A DNA stretch of 64,000 nt, taken from contig NZ_SBLC01000001.1 in the NCBI RefSeq assembly GCF_004054105.1, positions 1 through 64,000 of the forward strand. Direction: 5' to 3'. Below the pieces are notes generated by a model, which searched no databases, had not been told where the DNA came from, and was given only the letters and a program-made list of their open reading frames with translations. The position numbers were made by a program, and so were the translations under genes. Shown here one piece after another: positions 34,930 to 43,797 of this stretch; the stretch's first letter is position 1, and each line of letters begins with the position of its first letter. The stretch is from Falsigemmobacter intermedius (GTDB lineage Bacteria > Pseudomonadota > Alphaproteobacteria > Rhodobacterales > Rhodobacteraceae).

Positions 34930-36153
34930 ATGAAACTGACCATTGACCGCCTTGGCCACCACGGTGACGGCATCGCAAAAGGCCCCGACGGCCCGGTGTT
35001 TGTGGCCGCCATGCTGCCCGGCGAAGAGGTTGAGGGCGAGCTGAAAGGCGACCGCCTGGAAGGCGCAAAGATCATCACCCCATCGGTGCACCGCCGCAAA
35101 GCCCCCTGCCCGCATTATCGCGCCTGCGGGGGCTGCGCGCTGCAGCACGCCCATGATGACTTCGTGGCAGGTTGGAAAGCAGGCGTCGTCCTTCATGCGC
35201 TGAACGCCCAGGGCATCACCGCTGAAATCACCGCCATCCACACCTCGCCCGGCCACAGCCGCCGCCGCGCCACACTCTCAGCCCGCCGCACCAAGGCCGG
35301 GGTGACCCTCGGCTTTCACATGCGCGGCTCGGATCAGGTCATCGCGGTCCCCGAATGCATGCTGCTTGACCCGGAGGTGAAACGCCACTTCCCCGCGCTG
35401 GAAGAACTCACCAAACTCGGCGCCTCGCGCAAGGGCGAGCTGTCGATCACCATCACCGCCTCGGTCTCCGGCCCCGATCTGGCCGTGACCGGCGGCAAAC
35501 CCCTTGATGCCATGCTCCTGCAGGATCTCGGCCAGCTCTGCGAACGCTTCGGCATCGCCCGCATCACCTGGGACGGAGAGGCCGCCGCCACCCGCGCCCA
35601 GCCCCTGGTGCCCGCAGGCCCCGGCCAGATCCACCTCGCCCCCGGCGCCTTCCTCCAGGCCACCGCTGAGGGAGAGGCCGCCCTCGTCAATGCCGTCTGC
35701 GCCACCACCAAAGGCGCAAAACGCGTGGCTGATCTCTTTGCGGGCTGCGGCACCTTCACCCTGCCGCTGGCGCTGCAATCTGAGGTCCATGGCATTGAAG
35801 GCGCAGCCCCCCTCACCCGCGCGCTCGACCAAAGCGCCCGGATGGCAAAGGGCACCCATAAAATCACCGCCGAGACCCGCGATCTCTTCCGCAACCCGCT
35901 GATCCCGGATGAACTTCGCCGCTATGACGCTGTGGTCATCGACCCGCCCCGCGCCGGAGCCGAAGCCCAGATCGGTGAGCTTGCCCGCTCAAACGTACCG
36001 GTCATCGCCATGGTCTCCTGCAACCCGGTGACCTTCGCCCGCGACGCAAAAGCGCTGATCAACGCCGGCTATGTCATGTCGGACCTCCAGGTCGTGGATC
36101 AGTTCCGCTGGGCCACCCATGTCGAAATGGTCGCCGCCTTCCGCCGCGGCTGA
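34930..36153 (+). CDS. RNA m5U methyltransferase (RlmD/TrmA family, Fe-S type)
   Basis: A SAM-dependent 5-methyluridine methyltransferase, probably acting on 23S rRNA. A short TRAM-like beta region at the N terminus leads into a [4Fe-4S] cluster motif with C60, C66, C69 and C143. The SAM loop is DLFAGCGTFTLPL; the catalytic region has DPPRAGAEAQ and the nucleophile in SCNPVTFARD. The 407 residues fit alphaproteobacterial RlmD-like proteins; which uridine is modified cannot be told. A terminator follows. Confidence 0.88.
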   Translation: MKLTIDRLGHHGDGIAKGPDGPVFVAAMLPGEEVEGELKGDRLEGAKIITPSVHRRKAPCPHYRACGGCALQHAHDDFVAGWKAGVVLHALNAQGITAEITAIHTSPGHSRRRATLSARRTKAGVTLGFHMRGSDQVIAVPECMLLDPEVKRHFPALEELTKLGASRKGELSITITASVSGPDLAVTGGKPLDAMLLQDLGQLCERFGIARITWDGEAAATRAQPLVPAGPGQIHLAPGAFLQATAEGEAALVNAVCATTKGAKRVADLFAGCGTFTLPLALQSEVHGIEGAAPLTRALDQSARMAKGTHKITAETRDLFRNPLIPDELRRYDAVVIDPPRAGAEAQIGELARSNVPVIAMVSCNPVTFARDAKALINAGYVMSDLQVVDQFRWATHVEMVAAFRRG

Positions 36154-36162
36154 ACCGTTCAC

Positions 36163-36190
36163 AATCTGCCCTCCCACGCAGATTTTTATT
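36163..36190 (+). terminator. intrinsic terminator of the RNA methyltransferase gene
   Basis: A 7-bp stem, AATCTGC with GCAGATT, has an 8-nt loop and is followed by TTTATT, 10 bp after the stop. Confidence 0.7.
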
Positions 36191-36249
36191 GCCTTCCGGG
36201 CCGGATCATCGCATCCGGCTCAGAAGCAATCAAAAACTCGCGGGCAGTG

Positions 36250-36753
36250 ATGCGCTTCTTTCAATTCTTTCTCGTCATCGTGATGGCGGTCGGCCTCGCC
36301 GCCTGCGGATCATCCAAATTCAAATCCTATAACGGGCCCGCGGTCACAAAGATTGAGGTCCATAAATCGGCCCGGCAGATGTATCTGCTGCACAATGGCC
36401 GCATCCTCAAAAGCTATAACATCGGCCTTGGCTTCGCGCCTGAGGGGCATAAACAGTTCGAAGGCGATGGCCGCACGCCGGAGGGGGTCTATTACATCGA
36501 CCGCCTCAATCCGAACTCGCGCTTTCACCTCTCGGTCGGCATGTCCTACCCCAATCAGGCGGACCGCGAATTCGCCCGCGCCCATGGCAAAAGCCCGGGC
36601 GGCGATATCTTCATCCACGGCGAAAACGGCATGAAGAACAACCGCGGCCGCGGCCGCGACTGGACGGACGGCTGCATCGCCGTCACCGACAAGGAGATGG
36701 AGGAGATTTACTCCATGGTCCGGGTCGGAACCCCCATCGTGGTCTTCCCCTGA
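36250..36753 (+). CDS. L,D-transpeptidase family lipoprotein
   Basis: A 167-residue envelope protein with a lipoprotein signal and lipobox LAAC (Cys19). The YkuD-type catalytic domain has the substrate strand VHKSARQMYLL near 35-45, FIHGENG with the catalytic His, and the nucleophile in DGCIAV. Family members form 3-3 crosslinks or attach lipoproteins to peptidoglycan; this short form resembles the YafK group, some of which cut such links. The start is ATG 36250; an in-frame GTG immediately precedes it. It ends at a strong terminator. Confidence 0.85.
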   Translation: MRFFQFFLVIVMAVGLAACGSSKFKSYNGPAVTKIEVHKSARQMYLLHNGRILKSYNIGLGFAPEGHKQFEGDGRTPEGVYYIDRLNPNSRFHLSVGMSYPNQADREFARAHGKSPGGDIFIHGENGMKNNRGRGRDWTDGCIAVTDKEMEEIYSMVRVGTPIVVFP

Positions 36754-36757
36754 ATGC

Positions 36758-36786
36758 AAAAGGGCCGGCAAAGCGCCGGCCCTTTT
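36758..36786 (+). terminator. intrinsic terminator of the L,D-transpeptidase gene
   Basis: A perfect 12-bp stem, AAAAGGGCCGGC with GCCGGCCCTTTT, has a 5-nt loop and begins 5 bp after the stop codon. It can work on both strands. Confidence 0.85.
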
Positions 36787-36808
36787 CAGTTCAAAGCCAC
36801 ATTCCGGC

Positions 36809-36868
36809 TTTGGCTTTTTCCAAATACTCCCGCCGGAGGCGCATCTCTCCCCCGGCACCACCCTCCGG
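36809..36868 (-). repeat. repeated 3' element, copy 2 (hairpin plus GGAGTATTT tail)
   Basis: Just downstream of the CoA ligase gene on the minus strand, CCGGAGG (complement of 36862-36868) pairs with CCTCCGG (complement of 36833-36839). GGAGTATTTGG and AAAAAGCCAAA follow (complement of 36809-36830). The tail is almost identical to that at 9751-9773 behind hemF. Confidence 0.55.
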
Positions 36869-36872
36869 CTTT

Positions 36873-38693
36873 TCAGGCCGCAGCGCGCCCGCCGTAAAGC
36901 GCCTCAATCTCAGCCGCATATTTCCCATAGATGCTCGCGCGGCGGACCTTCATCGTGGCCGTCACCTCGCCATCATCATGGTCCAGCTCTTTGCTCAGCA
37001 AATGGAACTTCCGCACCTGAGCCACCTGGGCCAGCGTTGCATTGCCCGCAGCCACTTCGCGCTCAATCAGATCGCGCACACGCGAATCTTCAGCCAGCGA
37101 GCGGAAGGTCGTATAGGCGATCCCCTGCTCTTCGGCCCATTTGCCCACCGTCTCCGCATCAATCTGGATGAGTGCCGAGACAAACTTCCGCTGCTCACCC
37201 ACCACGATGCATTCCTTGATAAAGGGTGAGGCCTTCATCGTATTCTCAATCTCCGAAGGCGAGAGGTTCTTGCCCCCGGCGGTGATCATAATATCCTTCA
37301 GGCGGTCCACGATACGGAACTGCCCGTCGCGGACTTCGGCCACATCTCCGGTATGCAGCCAGCCGTCGCGGATGGTTGCGGCCGTGGCCTCCGGGTTGCG
37401 CCAATAGCCTGCAAAAACCACCTCTGAGCGCACCAGCAGTTCACCGCTTTCGGCGATCTTCATCTCCGCATTGGGAATGGCGACCCCCACCGAGCCCGGA
37501 TCAAGCCGGGAGAGCTTTTGCGCCAGCACCATCCCCGTGGTTTCCGTCGCGCCATAGACCTCGACCAGCGGCACGCCGATGATGCGGAAATATTCCACAA
37601 TCTTCGGCGAAATCGGCGCCGCGCCCGTATAGGCCAGCCGCGCCCGGCGCAGACCGATGAAATTCTGCAAAGCGCGAAACACCGTCCAATAGTAAAACTG
37701 AAAGGTCAGCCTTTCTCCCAGGCTGCGCTCTGCGGGCGGCTTTGTCGCAAAGGGCGCACAGGCCGCCACGCCCCGGTCATGCAGACGACGGCGCAGGCCA
37801 CCCGCTTCCATCAGCCCGATATGAATGGCGCTGTGCAGCTTTTCCCAGATGCGCGGCACGCCAAGGAAAGTGGTGGGTGCGACCTCGCGCAGATCCTCCT
37901 GCACGGTGCGCAGGCTTTCCCCGAAATCGATGCGCGAGCCGGTGTAGATCGGGCCCATGGTGGTCAGCATCTGCTCGGCCACATGGCAAAGCGGCAGATA
38001 GCTCAGATGGCTGTCCCCCGGCCCGATGCCCAGCATCTCCCGCACGGCAAATGCTTCGGCCCGCAGATTGCGGTAACTCAGCATCGCGCCCTTGGGTTTT
38101 CCGGTCGAGCCCGAGGTATAGATCATCAGCCCGATGTCATCGAGGCTCTGGCGCGCCAGAACATCCGCCACCAGCCCCGGATTGCGGCTGCGATCCTCCC
38201 GCCCCCTGGCCTCCAGATCTTCAAATGAAATCACCAGATCCGGATCATAGGCCCGCATCCCCTTGGTCTCGATCACCACAATCCGCTTCAGATGCGGCAG
38301 GCTTTCGCGCTCTTCGAGGACCTTATCGACCTGCTCCTGATCCTCACAAAGGATCACCTCTGCCTCGGCGTGGTTGAGCACATAGGCCACTTCATTGGCA
38401 GGCGAGGTGGCATAGACCCCCACGGTCACCGCCCCCGCCAGCCCGGCGCCGAGTTGCGCCAGAACCCATTCAATGCGGTTTTCAGACAGGATCGCCAGAT
38501 GCCCGCCCGCTCCCAGACCCGTCAGCCGCAACCCATGCGCCACATCGGAAGCACGCTCAAAATAGCCTGCCCAGGTGGTCGGGTTCCAGATCCCGAAATC
38601 CTTCTGACGGATCGCCACCCGCGTGCCCAGGGCGCGGGCATTCTGCGCCAGCATCTGCGGCAGGGTCAGTTCGGGCAGGTCATTGGCTTTCAT
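36873..38693 (-). CDS. long-chain-type acyl-CoA ligase (AMP-forming), cassette B
   Basis: A 606-residue ANL enzyme of the eukaryote-like ACSL/FAA group. P-loop MIYTSGSTGKPKG lies near 190-202, then LPLCHVAEQM, YGATETTG, GWLHTGDVAE and DRLKDIMITAGGKNLSPSEIEN, with the terminal EVTATMKVRR segment. It activates a carboxylic acid to its CoA thioester at the inner face of the membrane. It is the last gene of the transporter cluster, 9 bp after the LivF-like gene, so its substrate is probably what that transporter imports; the identity is not readable. Confidence 0.88.
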   Translation of the reverse strand: MKANDLPELTLPQMLAQNARALGTRVAIRQKDFGIWNPTTWAGYFERASDVAHGLRLTGLGAGGHLAILSENRIEWVLAQLGAGLAGAVTVGVYATSPANEVAYVLNHAEAEVILCEDQEQVDKVLEERESLPHLKRIVVIETKGMRAYDPDLVISFEDLEARGREDRSRNPGLVADVLARQSLDDIGLMIYTSGSTGKPKGAMLSYRNLRAEAFAVREMLGIGPGDSHLSYLPLCHVAEQMLTTMGPIYTGSRIDFGESLRTVQEDLREVAPTTFLGVPRIWEKLHSAIHIGLMEAGGLRRRLHDRGVAACAPFATKPPAERSLGERLTFQFYYWTVFRALQNFIGLRRARLAYTGAAPISPKIVEYFRIIGVPLVEVYGATETTGMVLAQKLSRLDPGSVGVAIPNAEMKIAESGELLVRSEVVFAGYWRNPEATAATIRDGWLHTGDVAEVRDGQFRIVDRLKDIMITAGGKNLSPSEIENTMKASPFIKECIVVGEQRKFVSALIQIDAETVGKWAEEQGIAYTTFRSLAEDSRVRDLIEREVAAGNATLAQVAQVRKFHLLSKELDHDDGEVTATMKVRRASIYGKYAAEIEALYGGRAAA

Positions 38694-38702
38694 GGCAGAT
38701 CC

Positions 38703-39521
38703 TCACGACAGCCAGCGCTTGCGGCGCTTGTAGTGCTTGATATTGCGGTAAGATTTCTCGCCGCCGCCACCGCCGTGGCCCAGATAGAACTCGCGCACGT
38801 CCTGGTCTTCAATCAGCCGCGAGGTCGGGCCGTTAAGCTGAATTTTCCCGGTCTCCATGATATAGCCGTAATGGGCAACGGCCATGGCGACATTGGCGTT
38901 CTGCTCAACCAGCAGCATCGACACGCCGGTCTGTCGGTTGATGCGCGAGATGATGGTGAAGATCTCTTCCACCAGGATCGGCGACAGCCCGAGCGAGGGC
39001 TCATCCAGCAGGATCAGCTTGGGCTGCGCGATCAGCGCGCGGCCAATGGCCAGCATCTGCTGCTCTCCTCCCGACATATAGCCCGCGCGCTGGTTGCGCC
39101 GCTCGGCAAGCCGGGGGAAATAGTCATAGACCAGCTCAAAAGGCGTGCGCGCAAGCCCGCGGCCTGACAGCGCAAAGGTGGCGGCCGTCAGGTTCTCCTC
39201 AACCGTCAGATCCTCAAAGATCCGGCGGCCCTCCATGATGTGAAAAAGCCCCGCGCGCACCAGTTCATGCGGCTTCATGCGGGAAATATCCTGGCCATCG
39301 AGGAGGATTTTCCCCGCCGTCAGCTCACCGTTCTCCAGCCCCAGAAGGCCGGAGATCGCTTTCAGCGTGGTGGATTTCCCCGCCCCGTTTGAGCCCAGCA
39401 GCGTCACCACCTGGCCTCTAGGGACGGAGAGAGAAAGCCCCCGCAGGGCCTGCACCGCCTTGTTGTAGATCACTTCGATATTCTCGACCTGTAAGATCAG
39501 GTCAGACGGTGCAGTGCTCAT
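38703..39521 (-). CDS. HAAT-type ABC transporter ATP-binding protein (LivF-like), cassette B
   Basis: A 272-residue ATPase with Walker A GSNGAGKST near 43-51, signature YMSGGEQQMLAIGRAL, Walker B LILLDEPSLGLSP and H-loop LVEQN. Compared with ordinary LivF it has about 30 extra C-terminal residues ending in the basic run YKRRKRWLS. The cassette A paralogue shares this tail (YRRRKRWLA). It works with the LivG-like ATPase and two permeases. It lies between the binding-protein gene (3 bp) and the ligase (9 bp). Confidence 0.92.
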   Translation of the reverse strand: MSTAPSDLILQVENIEVIYNKAVQALRGLSLSVPRGQVVTLLGSNGAGKSTTLKAISGLLGLENGELTAGKILLDGQDISRMKPHELVRAGLFHIMEGRRIFEDLTVEENLTAATFALSGRGLARTPFELVYDYFPRLAERRNQRAGYMSGGEQQMLAIGRALIAQPKLILLDEPSLGLSPILVEEIFTIISRINRQTGVSMLLVEQNANVAMAVAHYGYIMETGKIQLNGPTSRLIEDQDVREFYLGHGGGGGEKSYRNIKHYKRRKRWLS

Positions 39522-39524
39522 GCG

Positions 39525-40712
39525 TCAGGCTCCGACGTTGATCCAGTCCGAGACCGGGTTCATCTTCTTCTCCGCCGCCGAATATTGATAAACGCGACCC
39601 ACCGGGATCGAATTTCCGGTCATCGAGAAGGGCACGCCGATGATGCCGCCGGTGTCGAAATCCTTGATGGTGTTCATCGCGGCTTTCAGGTTTTTCCCGG
39701 TCAGCTCCTGCCCGGCTTCCAGCACGCGTTTCGCGCTTTCGACCAGGATCATCATCGAAATCATGCCCTGCATATAGCCGGTCGCCTGATAGTCGGGACG
39801 CATCTGCCGGATGGTCTCAAGCATCGGCGCAGGCTCGGTGTCGTAGTAATAGCGGTAGGGCATGATGCCCATGAAGCCGTCCGCCACCTCGCCCACATCA
39901 TCCCAGATTGAGCTGTCCATCGACCAGAAGGTGCCCATGAACTTCGTCTCAAGACCAAGCTGTTTCGCCTGGCTCATGAACTCGGGCAGCGGCGCTTTGA
40001 TATAGCCGTGGAAGATCACGTAATCCGGCCGCGCGCGGCGCAGCTTCAGCACTTCGGTCGAGACATCCACTGAGCCGGGCGGCGTGATGATCACCTCTCC
40101 CACATCGAGACCAAGCGCTTTGGCGCGGGCGGTGCCAGGCTCAATCGGGTCGCGGCCAAACTCAGAGTCAGAGCAGACGAAGATCACCTTGGCGCCGGGT
40201 TTTTCCTTGGCGATATGCTCCAGCAGGATCGAGAACATCTCAGAATAATCCGGCCCCGGGATGAAGATATTGGGGTGCTTTTCGGGATCATTCAGCTCGG
40301 TTGCGAAAGAGGCACCGCCCATCAGGATGCGGTCGGCCCGGGCGAGTTCGGGTGAGATGGTTTTCGCAAAAGCGGTCGAGTCGCCATAGTAGAGGTGGAT
40401 GTCGTTCTGGCTCGTCAGCTTGTTAAAGACGGCGACCGAAGTGTCGGGCTTATAGGCCGTATCCTCATAGGCCAGCCGCAGCTTACGGCCCGCGATGCCG
40501 CCCTTGTCGTTGATGATTTTGACGTAATCCTGCATCGCCTTTTCAACGGCGACCCCGGCGAAGCCAAACACCCCGGTCAGCGGCAGCGAGCCGCCGATCA
40601 CCAGTTCGCTGTCATCGGCAAAGGCAGCCAGGGTGGTCCCTCCCAGAACCCCCGTGGCCATGGCAGTAGCGCCCATCAGTTGAAGAAGTGAGCGACGTGA
40701 AACCTGTGACAT
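39525..40712 (-). CDS. HAAT-type substrate-binding protein with Tat-like signal, cassette B
   Basis: A 395-residue periplasmic binding protein of the Peripla_BP_6/LivK superfamily. The N terminus SRRSLLQLMGATAMATG is a twin-arginine-type signal with cleavage after AFA near residue 32, suggesting export in folded form. The mature protein begins ELVIGGSLPLTGVFG and contains the AGRKLRLAYEDTAY block of the family. ATG 40712 has GGAGGA upstream; the longer frame adds only seven residues. The ligand is unknown; placement beside acyl-CoA ligases argues for an organic acid rather than an amino acid. Confidence 0.9.
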   Translation of the reverse strand: MSQVSRRSLLQLMGATAMATGVLGGTTLAAFADDSELVIGGSLPLTGVFGFAGVAVEKAMQDYVKIINDKGGIAGRKLRLAYEDTAYKPDTSVAVFNKLTSQNDIHLYYGDSTAFAKTISPELARADRILMGGASFATELNDPEKHPNIFIPGPDYSEMFSILLEHIAKEKPGAKVIFVCSDSEFGRDPIEPGTARAKALGLDVGEVIITPPGSVDVSTEVLKLRRARPDYVIFHGYIKAPLPEFMSQAKQLGLETKFMGTFWSMDSSIWDDVGEVADGFMGIMPYRYYYDTEPAPMLETIRQMRPDYQATGYMQGMISMMILVESAKRVLEAGQELTGKNLKAAMNTIKDFDTGGIIGVPFSMTGNSIPVGRVYQYSAAEKKMNPVSDWINVGA

Positions 40713-40762
40713 GAGTTCCTCCCCGGATGTCATTGGGTTGCTTGTGGTCGTCAGTCGAAAGC

Positions 40763-41806
40763 TCAGGTCCGGAACGGCCAGACCCGGAAGAAACGGCGGA
40801 TGCGCTGAATAATCTCAGCGAGCCCCTGGGGTTCAAAGACCAGAAAGCCCACGATCAGCGCGCCGAAAACAATCGTGCGCACCGGCGAGAGGATCAGGCT
40901 GGCGTTGGGAATGACGGGCGACAGGAAATCCACCACATAGCGCAGCAGTTCAGGCACCATGGTCATGAAGATCGCCCCGATCACCCCGCCGATGATGGTG
41001 CCCATGCCCCCCACAATCACCGCCGCCAGCAGGAAGATTGAGGTAACAAGCGGGAAGCTTTCCGGCGTCACCACGCGAAAGAAGAGCACCCAAAGCCCGC
41101 CCGCGATCCCGGCGTAAAACGAGGCGAGAGCGAAGCTCAGAAGCTTATAGCGCAGGATCGGGATCCCCAGCACTTCGGCCGAGATATCGCGGTCGCGGAT
41201 CGCAATGAAAGCGCGCCCGATGCGGTTGCGAAACAGGTTCGCCGCCCCCGTCACCATCAGAAGCGTGACCGGCATGATCAGCCAGTAGAGATGGCGGTAT
41301 TCGACCAGTTCAAAGCCAAAGATGCGGCCAGGCTCCAGCGTCAGCCCGGCGGTGCCGCCGGTGACCGATTTCCAGTCGATAAAGATGAAATGCAGAATGA
41401 AAGAGGCCGCGATGGTGGCGATGGCCAGATAAAGCCCTTTGATCCGCAGGCTCGGAAGGCCCACCAGCGCACCCACGGCGGCTGCCAGAAGGCCACCGGC
41501 CAAAAGGTTCACCGGAAGCGGCAGGCCAGTGTTTTTCTCAAGCCAGGCAACGGTATAGGCCCCGACCGCCATAAAGGCAGCGTGGCCAAGGCTGACCAGC
41601 CCGGTAAACCCGGTCAGCACATTCAGCCCCGTGGCGGCGATGACATTTATCATCACCAGGCAGGCCAGATAGATCCAATAGGTGTTAAAAACGAAGGGCA
41701 GCACGACCAGCCCGGCCAGCAGGATCCCCATCCAGAGCTTCTGCGGGCCGGTGGTCAGCAGCGCCTCATCGGCGCGGTAGCTTTCTTTTGCGGTGCCGAT
41801 AATCAT
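40763..41806 (-). CDS. HAAT-type permease (LivM-like), cassette B
   Basis: A 347-residue inner-membrane permease with about nine hydrophobic helices. It has the family segments LTGFTGLVSLGHAAFMAVGAY, GLPSLRIKGLYLAIATIA and the cytoplasmic coupling loop IGRAFIAIRDRDISAEVLGI, which docks on the ATPases. Its start codon directly abuts the LivH-like stop, and 50 bp separate it from the binding-protein start downstream. Confidence 0.92.
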   Translation of the reverse strand: MIIGTAKESYRADEALLTTGPQKLWMGILLAGLVVLPFVFNTYWIYLACLVMINVIAATGLNVLTGFTGLVSLGHAAFMAVGAYTVAWLEKNTGLPLPVNLLAGGLLAAAVGALVGLPSLRIKGLYLAIATIAASFILHFIFIDWKSVTGGTAGLTLEPGRIFGFELVEYRHLYWLIMPVTLLMVTGAANLFRNRIGRAFIAIRDRDISAEVLGIPILRYKLLSFALASFYAGIAGGLWVLFFRVVTPESFPLVTSIFLLAAVIVGGMGTIIGGVIGAIFMTMVPELLRYVVDFLSPVIPNASLILSPVRTIVFGALIVGFLVFEPQGLAEIIQRIRRFFRVWPFRT

Positions 41807-42691
41807 TTACAGACGCTCAATTTCATGGGTGCCAAAGAGCCCGTAGGGCCGGATCACCAGCGTGAGGATCAGGATGCCGAAGGTGACGGGCGAGACATAT
41901 TCGCCGCCCATGTAGGAAGAGACCCAGGCCTGGATCACCCCAAGCGCGAGGCCCCCCACCAGCGCGCCCAGCAGGCTGTCGAGGCCGCCGACGATCACCA
42001 CCACCATGGCCGAAAGCCCGAAGACCCCCATGACCGGAGAGATGCCGCCGATTGCGCCGAGCAGAACCCCTGCCCCGGCCGCCGTGGCGCATCCCACAAT
42101 CCAGGCGATGGAAAAGACCCCCGGCACATTGATGCCGCAGCTGTAGGCCGCCGCCTGATCCGAGGCGGTGGCCCGCAAAGCCACGCCGCCGCGCCAGAAG
42201 CGGAACAGGATCAGGAAGATACCGATCACCACAGAGGCTGCGATAAAGGCCACGAGGATCTTGCGGCTGACGTAAGCCTCCCCAAAGAACACCGGGGTAT
42301 TGGCGATGAAATTCGGCAGCGATTTCGGATCGGTGCCCCAGAAGGCCTCCACCAGCCCCACCAGAACCGAGCCAAGTCCCACGGTGACCATGAAGACCGA
42401 GATCGCGCTTTCGCCCAGCATCGGGCGGATCAGCCCGCGCTCGACAATCGCGCCGACTGCGCCACCGCCGATGATCGCCAGCGGCAGCGCCCCCCACCAG
42501 GGCAGCGAGAGCGAGGCGGCGAAGGTGAAAAACAGATAGCCGCCGAGCATCAGGATTTCTGAGACGGCAAGGTTAATCACCCGCGTCGCCTTATAGATCA
42601 GCACGAAGGCCAGGGCCGTCAGCGCCAGCAGCGCCCCCGAGCCCAGGCCCGCCAGGGTGACTTCGGTGAAAAAGAGCATCTCATCGCTCAT
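41807..42691 (-). CDS. HAAT-type permease (LivH-like), cassette B
   Basis: A 294-residue inner-membrane permease. Eight or so hydrophobic segments are visible, with the LivH hallmarks GSGALLALTALAFVLIYKATRVINLA near the N terminus and the coupling loop RATASDQAAAYSCGINV. The C-terminal helix pair ends LRPYGLFG-like (RPYGLFGTHEIERL). It overlaps the LivG-like gene by ATGA and abuts the LivM-like gene, so stoichiometric translation is likely. Confidence 0.92.
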   Translation of the reverse strand: MSDEMLFFTEVTLAGLGSGALLALTALAFVLIYKATRVINLAVSEILMLGGYLFFTFAASLSLPWWGALPLAIIGGGAVGAIVERGLIRPMLGESAISVFMVTVGLGSVLVGLVEAFWGTDPKSLPNFIANTPVFFGEAYVSRKILVAFIAASVVIGIFLILFRFWRGGVALRATASDQAAAYSCGINVPGVFSIAWIVGCATAAGAGVLLGAIGGISPVMGVFGLSAMVVVIVGGLDSLLGALVGGLALGVIQAWVSSYMGGEYVSPVTFGILILTLVIRPYGLFGTHEIERL

Positions 42692-43521
42692 GCCGCGCCC
42701 TCCTCTGCCTGCAGACGCCGCATCAGCGCCGCCGGATCACCGGAACCGAGATAGGCGGCGGCCACCTCCGGATCATTCTGAACGACCGAGGGCACGCCTT
42801 CGGCGATTTTCTGGCCAAAGTTCAGCACCGCCACATGGTCTGAGATATCCATCACGAGGCCCATGTCATGCTCTACCATCAGGATGGTGACGCCCCATTC
42901 CTCTTTCACATCCAGGATGAAGCGGGCCATATCCTCGGTCTCTTCGCGGTTCATCCCCGCCACCGGCTCATCAAGCAGCAGAATGCGCGGCTGCATGGCC
43001 AGCGCACGGGCGAGTTCGACGCGCTTTTGCAGCCCGTAAGACAGCATCGCCACCGGCTTATTGCGGATGTGGTCGATCTCCAGGAAGTCGATGATTTTGC
43101 GCTCAATCTCGGCGCGGAGTGCCTCTTCTTCGCGGGCGGCGGGACCAAGGTGCAGAAGGCCCTGAAGGATATTGGTCTTCAGATGGGCGTGACGTCCCAG
43201 CTTGATATTGTCGAGCACCGTCATGCCGCGAAAGAGCGCGATGTTCTGAAAGCTGCGCGCCATGCCCAGGGCCGCACGGCCATGGGCTTTGACGTTTGAG
43301 ACGTCTTTGCCGTCGAGCAGCACGCGGCCCTGGATTGGTTTGTAAAACCCCGAGATGCAGTTGAACATCGAGGTTTTGCCCGCGCCATTGGGCCCGATCA
43401 GTGCGGTCACCGAACCGGATTCGGCCTTGAAAGACACATCGCGCAGCACCTTCAGCCCGCCGAAGGCCAGGCTCACACGCTCCACCTCCAGGGTCGCTCC
43501 GCGGTCAGACGACGCGCTCAC
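42688..43521 (-). CDS. HAAT-type ABC transporter ATP-binding protein (LivG-like), cassette B
   Basis: A 277-residue ATPase. Walker A GPNGAGKTS, signature LSYGLQKRVELARAL, Walker B ILLLDEPVAGMN and H-loop MVEHDMG are intact. The start is GTG at 43521, chosen because GGAGG lies 7 bases upstream and the remaining upstream frame has only a TTG far away. It is first gene of cassette B; a 276-bp interval separates it from the PaaK-like gene and may hold its own promoter. Confidence 0.88.
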   Translation of the reverse strand: MSASSDRGATLEVERVSLAFGGLKVLRDVSFKAESGSVTALIGPNGAGKTSMFNCISGFYKPIQGRVLLDGKDVSNVKAHGRAALGMARSFQNIALFRGMTVLDNIKLGRHAHLKTNILQGLLHLGPAAREEEALRAEIERKIIDFLEIDHIRNKPVAMLSYGLQKRVELARALAMQPRILLLDEPVAGMNREETEDMARFILDVKEEWGVTILMVEHDMGLVMDISDHVAVLNFGQKIAEGVPSVVQNDPEVAAAYLGSGDPAALMRRLQAEEGAA

Positions 43522-43797
43522 AGGCGCCCTCCGCAGGTTCTCAGCATGGCAGTTCCCCCCTTCCGTCAGCCGGCCTCCGGGACATGCCAAAGAGAGCGGT
43601 AAAACCGCTTTCTGTTGACCTCATTCCTGGAAACCCCGGTCGTAACCTGTGCCGAATCCCCTTATTTTCTTTGGGTTTCCGGCAGCGCTTTCCACAAGGC
43701 TATGAGAGGAGCGCCGCGTCAGGCAACAGATTTCTTAACCTCGTTTCCCTACGTCATTTGCCCGAAAAACAGGCATTTTTCGCAACTTCCGCCGAGC
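43522..43797 (-). other. intergenic interval between cassettes A and B
   Basis: Within an otherwise compact cluster this 276-bp interval has no gene. It is less GC-biased than its neighbours and contains a TTGCCT hexamer with TAGCCT 18 bases downstream on the minus strand, a poor match to a sigma-70 promoter. I see no strong hairpin. It is the likeliest place for a separate promoter of cassette B. Confidence 0.35.

Noticed and set aside
41291-42562. 423-residue plus-strand open frame opposite the cassette B permeases
   Set aside because: It is an antisense shadow rich in His, Arg, Gln and Asp; the opposing LivH and LivM frames have clear membrane segments.
43600-43797. Sigma-54 promoter upstream of cassette B
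   Set aside because: A GGCAC-like stretch exists on the minus strand, but no GC doublet lies at the required 10-base spacing.
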